DNA of 64,000 bases from Notospermus geniculatus. Taxonomy: Eukaryota > Nemertea > Pilidiophora > Heteronemertea > Lineidae. Shown here piece by piece: positions 46,301 through 58,300 of this stretch; the first letter of the stretch is position 1, and each line of letters begins with the position of its first letter. The stretch spans positions 513,529 to 577,528 of the forward strand of contig NMRB01000152.1 of assembly GCA_002633025.1 (NCBI GenBank), in the 5' to 3' direction. Position numbers and translations under genes: made by a program. The notes under the pieces were generated by a model, which did not search any database, was not told where the DNA came from, and saw nothing but the letters and a program-made list of their open reading frames with translations.

Positions 46301-49300
46301 TTGAAACAACAGACTCTGCCACAGGTGCGTTTTCCACAATTGATAAGGCTGACATGGCACCGTTTCTCAGTTCTGGTACCACCCTGGTCCTGAGGTCCGA
46401 GGACTGATCAATAGCAGACGGATTCAGGCCAGGCAAAAGCAATTCAGGGTGTGTGTTAGGAGACTGTTCAGAAATCTGACAAACAAATGCGGAAGAAATG
46501 TTGAAGAGTTAGAGAAGACAGTATGATATTTCGTGTATTAACTTATCTGCTCCCAGGTTGGAGCCAACTGTATCTTCTCTAGTGATATGTTCTAAAATCT
46601 TGGAAATGAATCGGAAAAAAATTGAAGAAAGATTCTTCAGACTGTTGATGGGAAGAACCTCTCTTCAAATATTTTTCAATCCATGCCACAGGATGTGGGA
46701 AAATTTGGACAGAAGATGCTGTTTGCTGGACTCAGGGAGAAGATAAGTTAACAGCACCATTTTGAACACCTATTCTCATGGTGTTGTTGCAATGAGGTAC
46801 CAAAGAGGTGCATTCTGGTCAAAGTGACCAAGGAAATGCCACCATGTGACAATGCCAGCTGTAATATCTGTCCTTGGCTTTGCTGACAAAATAATGTCAA
46901 ATGTGCATCAGCTCTGAAAACTACTCACCTGGCTCCCAGTGCCACCTTCAGCAGACGTAGACGTCTTGTCGACTGTCTTTCCCGTTACGACACTGCTTCC
47001 ATGATGCTTGTCTTTCCCTTTATCACCAGAGATGACACTTGTTTTGCGATTAGAGGCCAGGCTATGGGCAACGGAATGAGCTGCATTGACAGCGGGAAGC
47101 AAACCTGAAGAACACAGAGTAGAATGGATACGTAGGACAAAACATGGAAAACAAATTCAACCACAGAAGTTCTCCAGAACCAGAATCACCTTCTTAACCA
47201 CTTCATGACTGAAATTTGCATCACTATGGTGTATTTAAGTAAACAAAGCCAGTACATCTAACTCATCTGCCCACCATTCTACTCTGCAGATAATATCTTC
47301 TCTGATAAGTTTTCTAAAATGGAGGAAATGAAATGGAAAGAAATTGAAGAAAGTTCTTCAGATGGTTGATAGATAGAAACAACCTTTCTTCAAATATTTT
47401 CCAATCAATGCCATATGATTTGAGAAAACATTGACAGGAGATGCCGTCTGCTGGACTCTGGGGCAGATGAGTTAAGAAGCGATGTAATGTTTGCATCATG
47501 ACATCATGGACCAGAGTTCTGATGTATTGTAGTGAAGTTGTTAAAGCAGAACAACTCGAGAAACAACAGGCGTCAAACAGAAATTTAGCTCACCTTGTCC
47601 CTGGGTATGAGCAGCAACGGCCTCCATACTCAGACCCCCAGCAACCTTCTTCTCCACATCAGCTCCCTCCTCTGCAGCCTTGAGCTCTTCTGCATGGCGT
47701 GCTGCCTCGGTGCAGAGTTCACGAGCGCGTAATCCAGATGCTGTGTTTCCATTGGATATCGCTTCCAAGACAATTCCATCAACGGTCAACAAAGCTGCTT
47801 CGTATCGTTTTGCTAACATGACCGCAGTGCTTGTTTTTCCTGACATGGGTGCTCCGTTTACGATGACGGCGATGCCACGTCTGTTTCTGGCTGCCTTGCC
47901 TTCTGGAGAGAGGTCAATGCCGAGGTGACGAGCAATCGCAGCAGACACCGGCGTGATCTCAAGTTCACCGACCCCGACACTGCTTGCCGTGTCTTTGAAC
48001 TTATCTGAAAGATGGAAACATTGAATGACAAAAAAATAGGCAACTCGCCATAGAAACTGTGGGAAGAAATTTATGTCATCAGTCTGAGCGCAAGTCCTAT
48101 GAAATTGACAACGGTGATCTGCCCCATTAGTGCCAACTCACACGAGAAAACTCCCTTGTGGAGGACCCCCTTAAGTTCTGATTAATTCATCTGCCCCCAG
48201 ATTTGAGCAGACAGTATCTTCTGTAAGTTTCCATAAGTGAATTGGAAAGAATCGGAAGAAACGTTCTTCAGATGGATCATAGGAACAACATTTCTTCAAA
48301 TATTTTTCAATTTGTATCATAGCATGTGAGAAAACTTTGACTGAAGATGCCGTCTGCTCGACTCTGGGGTATATGAGTTAAAGTTACAGAAGAAAAATGC
48401 TTAACAGGAAAAGATCTCTCACCTTCTTCAGTGTCTTTTGGTCCATCCACCTCATCATGATCCTCAGGAAGTGGTACTGGGCCGAAATCAGCATTACTTG
48501 GACCCCTAGAGGGCTCTGTCGTTATCACTTGTGGCACATCCAGGCTTGGTGCACCGTTTTCTGTGGGAGCATCTTCGCCTTCCCGCTCTTCGGCACCACC
48601 TGCTGCTTCCGCGGCTGCTTGTTCCTGCTCCTCTTGCTCACGACGTGCCTGCTCCGCGGCCTCTTCTGCTTCACGACGGACGCGCTCTGCTTCTTCAAAT
48701 TTTTTCATTTGTTCTAAATAACAGACATAAACACAAAATCAGACTACTTCAAAAAGATATTCACACGTCCATTTGGCAAATAAGAAAACAGAGGTGGGTC
48801 TAAATATGGGCAGACGTTTGAGTTTTCAACGCATGAACTCGGAGCGCAGTGGTGCAGTGGTGACTTGTCGGACTCAACACCGAGAGATTGTGGGTTTGAT
48901 TCCCGGCCGAGTTGCCACGTTGTATATTCTCAACTTGTCTGAGATAATCAAGTGATCTGCTGAATGTGCCACTCCTTGAGTTCCTCAAAAAGATTTCTGG
49001 AGAAACTGGGGTATGCAGGGTGTCTCTCGAAAAACAGAACAGTTACTAAAACCATGATTATAGGAAAATCCAATATCATAACCCGACATGTGAAGCGCTT
49101 TGAGATTACCTAGTAGAAAGAGCTATATAAAAGCTCCATATTATCAAAGCTTCATATTAACTCACCATCATAGTAATCCAGCAGTTCTGGTGGGAGTTTG
49201 TCTCCTGGTGGGCGAGGGGGCAGAAGGATTGTGTTATGTTCATCATAACCTTTCATCAAACGCAAGATCTTCTCCTCCTCCAGGTAAACTTTGTCAAATT

Positions 49301-52300
49301 CTAAACTGTAGAACTCGATCGGAAAAGAGCAGGGATTCCTTATGACTATGTCTTGTTCATCCCCGCTACTGTGTGGGAGGATGGGGCCGAACTCTACCAG
49401 GTTCTTGTCCATCTCGAGCCTTGGCTCGAGGCCCTGGCCTTTCGTGAGGAGTAGGATCCTCTGGCTGCTCTGGGCCAGACGGATAGGGATTCTCTGTTCA
49501 TAGTATTTCTGGAAAACAAAGAGAGAAGTTGTGAGGGACATATACATCAATTACTGGGAAAAAACTCTTCTTAATGGTGTCCTTAACTGAGACAAGGAAA
49601 ACAGCATAATTCAGTTTGAAGTGCACAAGTCCGGGAAAACTGCTCCCAACAATTGCCCGCAAGGTATTTCCCCAAGACAACTGCCCCCATCCAGGTACAT
49701 ACCTCTTCAGTTGGCATAAACTTGACCTGGACGTTCACCCTCTGTCCAGGCATCAAGTAGCCAGTCGGCGGCATCATCTCAAATGTTTTTGGTTTTGGCT
49801 TCTCCTGGCGCATCTTACGCCGCAGGTGCATTGGGATGGTTTTGTCGATCTGGAGACAGAGAATGGGAGAAATGGAGCAGAGAGAGATTGGACAAACTCC
49901 AAGTTTTGCCACTTTTTGGCCAAAATCGGCATGAAAAATACATTTTTCTGAGATGTCCTTTGTCCCTATGCTAGCTGCGGCCATGCAGTAGATGTATTGC
50001 CGCATCCTTAGCATTTTTCTACATCTACTAATTTTATCATTACAAGAACTGAAACAGAGGAAGAAAATAGATAGACTAGGCCTAGTATTAAGCCTACCTT
50101 TTTCTTATCCCTGTCATTCGATATTGACGACCACTCACAACGGACATGTTTGTGATTGTGGAGCTGGACTGTCACGACCTTACATTCACCGCAGTGGACT
50201 TCATCAAAGTCTAACATGTCCGTGGAGATCTCCATGTCCGGCATCGTCACGTGAGACGTCAGACGCATGCAGATCTGTGGACCACCAACGATCTGAAATA
50301 TTCAGAGGCAAACATCAGTTTTAGTGTCAATACAGACGTCTTGCAAAGCTGAGCACCAAAGATGGCATTATTAGCTCTATAGACAACACTGGGCGAATTT
50401 AACCCCTTAACTGGGTATGGTGTACTACTACGTCATTACGAACTCCAGGGAACCCCCGAAAACACCTGAGGATCTCAGCTTGTGTAAGGCGTAATAGTAC
50501 GCCCTGCCAGGAAATGGCGCTTCACATGAAGAGCTAGTCCAATTGGGGTCAAACCCCAAACCTCGGAGGTGACAAGCACTGATGTTGCCACTGCGCCACT
50601 CTGACAGACCAGGACTCATGTTCCCAAAGCCGTCGTAAGGTTAACGATGTCGTTATGCTATGCATTTTTCCAGTTTTAACGACATCGTTAACTTAACAAT
50701 TGCTTTGGGAACATGGGCCCTGGATAGTTAAAACTAATGAGAACTACACTATGTAATAGGTACAAGAAACAAAGCATTTTAGAAAATACTTACATTTATT
50801 GGAACTTCAGCCTCTACTGGTCCGAGGGAGAGGTTGGCTCCTCTTGGATCAAAACTGACGACAAAATCGAATGTCTCATGATCTGGGGCACCGGGAAGTT
50901 GCCGCACACGATCCAGTTCCACGTTGAATCCAAAATGGTGGATGTTGTCGCGATCGACGGAGAACGAACAGGGGAAGACGCCGGTGTTTGTAGCACGGAC
51001 GATGTGAGTGCGGACTGTGCCGAGGACAACATAACCAAAGTCGAGATGATAATCTGCCAGCCTTGGCCTGAAAGAAGGAAATAAAGCTTACCGGTAAATA
51101 AAAGAATACCCTGGTACAGCGAGAAGAGTCTAACAAATTGCCAAACCTTCCTGTTTCTTCAAGGCCTAAATAGTGTGATGTGAGCACTAAAATTGCCATC
51201 TCAGGAATGGCACGACAGAAATACGGAAGAGAATGAAAAGTTACTTGGATGTTTTTCTGTTGAGCATCAAATTTGCTAAAGGCATCATTCCAAGTGAGCG
51301 TTTTCTTGCACGGATTGTCTCTCTATGGGCAACTTAGTCATAGAAAGCTATGGGCAGTTGTTTGTGTCATCGGTCTTGGCATAAGTCCAATGAAAATCAA
51401 CAATGGTGAATTCCCATTGAGAGTCAACATGCAGAGAAAACTCTAACTTGGAGGAGGAAAGGCTTTAGGAAAGGCAAAGATATGAAAGGGAGGATAAGTT
51501 ACTTTGGTTTTTTCCACTTCTTTGCACCCTTCTTGATACTCCTCTCTGACATGCTCTTCAGACTTTTATCCATCGAGGACTGAACTTCCACACTCTTAGC
51601 AGACGTACTGCCAAGGTGTCTCTCCTCAGCGAATTCCTTCACCATCAGACGTTCCACTTCCATTTGTATCTCTAGTTCAGAGTGAACGTGGTCATGCTGA
51701 AAGTGAACAGACATGTTATACTACGAAGGTCCAAGACTTAAACCTCGTGGTGACTGGCGATTTTTCAGTTCCAGCGAGTCGCAAGGATGCTTACCTCAGC
51801 TTTTTCTGGCAATTGATCAGTTGCCTCCAGTTTCAGCTAGTTCCTCCCAGTCACCAGGTAACTCATGGTGACCAGTTGTATCCAGTCGCAAGTGTGATGT
51901 ACGCAAAGCTTTAATGTCAGTCTCGAATTCTAATTCTGGAAACTTTGAAGTATTAACACTATAATGTAAAGTTTTGGATGCTTACCGTAATAGAAACACA
52001 TGGCTTCATGTCATCGTTGGTCCTTGATGCACTCGGCGCTTCCTTCCCTTCGCCTTCCTTGGCAGGGTCTTTACACAGCCTCTCCCTTGCTTCTTTCAGC
52101 ATGGTGCTGTAACACCCCTCTTCATCCCCATATCGAGGTAGGTCAAGAGATATCCTCGGAAAGACACCTTCTCCATACAGGTTGATTGTGTCTGGTTCAA
52201 AATGTGCCACCTGGACTTGGAAGCTGCGATGGAATTGCTCCGGGACGCCAGGTAAGTATTTTACCGTCAGTGTCTGCTGACTCATAGCCTCGATGTGACC

Positions 52301-55300
52301 CTGAGGAGCGAAAAACACCAAATATAGATCATACTTAAAGGGCCACAGTACTGCCACTTTTTCTCGACATCCGGTGCCACTGCATCATTCTCCAATACCG
52401 TAGTCTTGCCTTTCGCTCCAATATTGGAGAATGTATGATTAAAATGCAATGCATACGTGGATATTAGTTACTCTACGAGAGTTACTCTACATGAGGCAAG
52501 GGTTGATAAGCGGTAGTTCAACAACATTGTCAATAGAGGTCTCCCTTAATGCGGATGTTTAGCACAGGATAGGGAAGGAATACTGTGGCCCTTTCTTCAA
52601 TTCAAACTTCTTTTTCAAACTCAAAATCCAGGTTTGGGTATCTACAAAATACCAGCATATTTCAAGTCCTTACCGTATGAGGGATCATGACAGGCACCCC
52701 AGGTAGAGGTTTCCCTTCCAAACTGGGATCCATGCCGAGGGCCGTGAAGTCAAAGCCAACTTTCCCAGTGTTGACAAGGGTGATCTCAGCTGTGGCGATC
52801 TCATCATACATCTGAAAGATACGGTAGAACATCTTTATGCAATGCACACAACTTGAAAAGAACTCAAACTTTAAACACTAAGTCTGGAGCCAAGAGCTCT
52901 AACTTGGCTATTATTGGCTTTTTTAGACAACATTGGTTGCTTTGTATGTAATGTCCCGATATGAGGAAACCAGAGCCCCCCGTAGGAACCAATGCTGTCA
53001 GTGAGTCACCCTTTGTATATGACAACCAGGTCTGACCAGAAATTGAACCTGGGACCACAGAGGTTAAAGGCATCAGATGTATCCACAGCACCACTCTGAC
53101 AACTCCACTAGCTTGAGTATGGCTAGCAAATCTCAGAGGAGGCGCTCCTCTCGGTACTGAAATCTCCTGAATCTACTCTGTTAAGAGGGATCAATGTTAT
53201 GGCAGAACTTACCTGTTTTCCATAGTCAATATCAGTCTCATCAAATCTGTACTCAACCAGTGATGCCTCACCCTTGAGTTCAAATTCATAGACGGGCCCA
53301 GCTTCCACCTCACAGACAGCCTTGGCCTTGCTCCAGATGTCAGCATGGCCGTAGAAAGTTAGCGTGATCTGCTCCGTGTCTCCAGGTTTGAGGTGTCCAT
53401 ACAATGGAAGGATGTCAAAGACCTGTAACAGAAGTTAACACATTCTGACCAAGCAGAAACAGTTGGGCTAGTAACAGCAGCAGTACTCCTCATTCATCTC
53501 CCCTCCTCCGTAAAAAGAGCCATGACTGGATTCCCTGTCCTGATGCTGGAGGACAGTATTCTGGTAGCCACAGCCCAGCCATATTAGGTCTATGGCTGGG
53601 CTGTGGCTACCACAATACCAAGTCTCACACCACGATAAAAGAGGCACTAACTCACCTCTTCCACTCCTACAGGACTTGGGTCTCTGTCCTGATCAAGGAG
53701 GGACTGCAGAACAGGATTAACGGCTAGTCTCTTGCCGGCAGAAGACCCAGGTCGGGGTGTCTCCTTCGGGCTCCGTGCTGACTCTCTGGGCGATTTCTCT
53801 TCCTCTGTACCTTGAGTCTCCTGTTCTGCCTGAAAAGCCAAATAGCGGTTCAAAATTTTTCTACTGTTTCCGATTTTTGTGCCGCAAATACGAAATATAC
53901 ATCACAAATCACATTTTCCTAACCAACAATTTCACTCTACCTTCTCAGGCTCTTCCACTTCTTGTTCCTTCCCCTCTGCTGTTTCCTCCGTCTCATCCTT
54001 CTCTTTATCTGCATCAACATCCTCCAAGTTGATGATGAGTTCCTCTTTTTTGACCTCCTCGGTGGTGTCGTCTGCTGGCTTGCTCTCTTGGTCTTGCGTT
54101 TCAGCCACGTCAGCCTCAGCATCCTTAAAAACGAAAACAAAATTTATTTTTCTCAATTTTATTCCGATTCTCTGAAAATGAATCCAGTTACATGTAGGCT
54201 ATAGAACATGAAGAAAAATTACCGGTAAGCGCTAAAACACTGACTGTGCTAAATTTCACGCCAGCCAATGTGCTGTGTCAACAAATCTACTGACCTTGAC
54301 GTCCTGAGCTTGGGTCTCATCCTCTTCCTGCATCTCAGCATCCTGCATCTCCTTCATCGATAGCTCCACATCTTGGCCTGCCTCTGACGGTGGTGCACCA
54401 GTCATGTCATCTTCAAATCCAGTTACCTCCTCTTCAAATTCGACGATCTTAGCCCGCCGATTCCAGATCGCGTATGGCTCATCGCCAATCAAGAATGACC
54501 AACGATACTTCACATCCATCGGGCTGTTATTTGTGATGTTGATGTAACGTGTCACTTCGGTGTCGTTCAGGATGCAACCAAAGTCGACGACGGATTTCTC
54601 AAAGTCCAAGTTGGGGAAGTAAACCTCACCTCTCAGAGCGACGTAGTCCTGGATTGAGAAAATAGGCAAGATAAACGATGCAATAAAGAGGTTTGATAAT
54701 ACAGTGGAGTGGAACCTTTTCAATTAGGACACCTTTGGGACTCACAAATTCTGCCCTCGAGGTGTCCTGATTACGAAGGTCAAAATGAAAAGGAATGACA
54801 AATCTTGGGCTCAACGTTGGTGTCCTCCTGGCAGAGGTGTCTGCCCCAGAGTCCAGCAGATGACATCTCCGGTCCAAGTTTTCCCACATCCTATGGTATT
54901 GATTGGAAAATATTTGAAGAAAGGTTATTCCTCTCAACCATCTGAAGAATGTTTCTTCAAATTCTTTCAAATTCATTTCAAAGGCTTTTACACAACCGCT
55001 AGGAAAGAGATCGTCTGCTCAAATCTGGGGGCAGATGAGTTAAGGTGGTTCTACTTTACTTACAATATGAGGGTGCTCCTTGTAAGCAACAGTCAGGACT
55101 TCATCGATGGTCCGAATGTGACGGTCATCTTTGTAAGCAGGGTCGAACTGGATCGTGATGCTAATATTCTGACCAATGGACAGATGGACATCCTGAAACA
55201 AAACATCAATTCCTGTGTCAGCAATTTGTTATTGAGAAATGACATCAGGTGCAGATCAAAGCGGCACACGAGGCCTGTGCTGAGGACTATGCCCTCAGAT

Positions 55301-58300
55301 TGCTGTCCCCCCCCCCCCCANNNNNNNNNNNNNNNNNNNNNNNNNNNNNNNNNNNNNNNNNNNNNNNNNNNNNNNNNNNNNNNNNNNNNNNNNNNNNNNN
55401 NNNNNNNNNNNNNNNNNNNNNNNNNNNNNNNNNNNNNNNNNNNNNNNNNNNNNNNNNNNNNNNNNNNNNNNNNNNNNNNNNNNNNNNNNNNNNNNNNNNN
55501 NNNNNNNNNNNNNNNNNNNNNNNNNNNNNNNNNNNNNNNNNNNNNNNNNNNNNNNNNNNNNNNNNNNNNNNNNNNNNNNNNNNNNNNNNNNNNNNNNNNN
55601 NNNNNNNNNNNNNNNNNNNNNNNNNNNNNNNNNNNNNNNNNNNNNNNNNNNNNNNNNNNNNNNNNNNNNNNNNNNNNNNNNNNNNNNNNNNNNNNNNNNN
55701 NCTCTCACCAGGCTGTAGTTCCATACGTGCAGGAGTCAGGGTGAACACAGGAGCAGCTGGGACAGCAGTATTTGCTTTGATTTGCTGAAGATAAAAGTCA
55801 AGGTACCGGTATATCAAAAGGGAAACAGTTCAACAGGAATTGTAAATCGCAATGATTAAGTGAACAAAAACATGCAAAACATGGAATGGGAGACCTAACA
55901 CTGAAGGAAAAACAATAAATCTGATGCACTTGAAATCTTGGGAGAATTTATCCACTCGCATACCTTGAATGCGACATCTTTTGGGTTCATAGGGGTGGGA
56001 TCCCTGCGTGACTTGATGAGCGGGAAGCCCTCGGTGCTCCAGGCAAGTTGCTGATGACGTCTCCCACTGTTTGTCAGGATGAATTTCCTGCGGCATGGAT
56101 TGCACCTGGAATATCATAAAAGATGAATTTGGAGTGACTGCGTGTGACGTGAGAGTCATTCTTTAAAACTTGCAACAAGAATATGGCACATTTACTTGTG
56201 TAATGTCCAGAATTGACTCTTAAGCACTTACCCAAAATGTGGTCCTAAATCCAGAACTGGTCCAAGTGGTGGGATGGCGGTGATGGTCGTGCCATGACCA
56301 TACGCCATCAGTGGGATGACTCGAGACTGGCTGTTCAGGAAATTGATCTGAAGTTTGTCTTGGAACCTGAAGTAACAAAGATGACTTAGCTACCATGGAG
56401 AGAAATTTTACCAGCAGTTCTACGGCGATTGTTGTGACTCTCAAAGGTTAAGATGGCAAATTGTACATTCCAGGCTCTACAACACTGATATCAATGTTAT
56501 GTTGAGTGTGATCCTCATGGTAATGTTACCTGGGTTGCATAAAACGTCACCCCTCAAGGTGCCAACAGTATAATAACTGAGCGAATATAGGATTGAAATC
56601 TCCCTACCTGACACAGTCATCCAGTTTTGCAGTCACCCTAAGAGCCGCTTCCTGCTCTGGAGGGATCTCGCCATCACGAGGTTCGACCGTCCACACTGAG
56701 TTGGGCCTGACCATGTGAGCTGTGAACTTTGCCGGAATGAGCGACTCATTAGACAAGTAGACGATCGCTGGAGTTTCTGTGAGGACGGGAATTTGTCCCC
56801 AGTTGATTTCCAAGGGTTCAACATGGACGACTGGTCCTTCTCCAATACAACTGATCTGGATGGGCTGCAAAATACAAAATTTGTCATGGGCGGTCAATCA
56901 GTGGGTTGTTAGAGTGGCACAATGGAAAACTGGCGCCTGTCACCTCTGAGGTTCTGAGTTTGTCCCTGTCCGACCTGCTATTCATTTGAAAGGGATGGCA
57001 AATCTCTTTGACAGCAGAGGTTTTCTACGGGCACTCCAGTTTCCTCCTGCTGTACACAAAGACGTCCACTGCTGCCTACAGAGCTAATAATAGTGTGTTT
57101 GGTGCTAAGCAGGTTCAATATATCATATTTTTTCAAAGTCAGTCAGAAATTCAAGTCTCCAACAGATTATCATCAGAGAGACTATAGAAATATCAAGAAA
57201 TGAAGAATCTTGCTCTCTCCAAGGCTTATTGCAGCACAAACTTCATTCTACATACCATTGGTTGCTCCATGCTGCCAAATATATGGATGTATGACATAAC
57301 TTCCAGCTCCTCCAGTCCCTGAGGGGTGATGACGAGGGGTACCTCGACAACGTTGTGGGGCGGGATGATACCCTGGAAAACAACAATATATGTATGAAGA
57401 CATCTGGACATACTCAGAACTTGCTAACTCCACTCCTCACGACAAGTGTCCAAAGGTGGCAGGCTGCCTGTCACTGGATATCTGAATAGGTAGTTAAAAT
57501 CTGGCCAGTATGGACACTTTAATTCCTAGTGAGGGGTGTTTGAGCTGTTCATGTCAACGTCTAGACTGACAGATACGGTACAATGAAGTATCCTACCTTT
57601 GGTTGTGGGCTGTAGAACTTGATAGGCACCAGATCATCATCAATTTGTGGCACCACTTCGTACTTAGTAGGGAGGTCCGAATCGTTGGACAACTTTGCCG
57701 TCTGCTCGTACGGGTGGTTCAAAAAGCAACGCCCGTAGTCTAAGATAGGGGTCAGCACTGTGATGTTTGGGATGACACATCGGGCAATGATTGGAAGGGA
57801 AAGGACTTCATCGCCAACACCCTTCACGTCAACAACCAACGCCGTGTCGTATTTCTTCAGCGTGTTGGAGACAAAGTTGATTTGTATTTTTGCGTTGCTC
57901 TGCGGTGGCAGTGTTCCCGTATTCGGAGTGATTTCGAACTCTTTGGGGTTGTGGATGGAGTTATCGATGGCGTCGTCGTTGGTGGCCTGGACGCTCAGGG
58001 TGTCACCATCACCAGGGATTCTCAAGGTGTAGGTCATCGGCACCAGTGATGAATTGTGTAGGACACAGGACATGGTGTTCTTGAAGCCTGAAATCAGACA
58101 ACAGATTCCAAGTCAACAAGATCATCTTATTATTATTAATGTCTTTGAAACGACTTGGAAAGAATCTGGTTGATACGAACATCCTTTCTTCAAATATCTT
58201 TCAATCAAAACAATAGAATGTGAGAAAACTTTGAAAGAAGATGCCGTCTGCTGGATACTGGGGAGAGGTGAGTTACTAAGGCTACACTTACCATAAGAAA

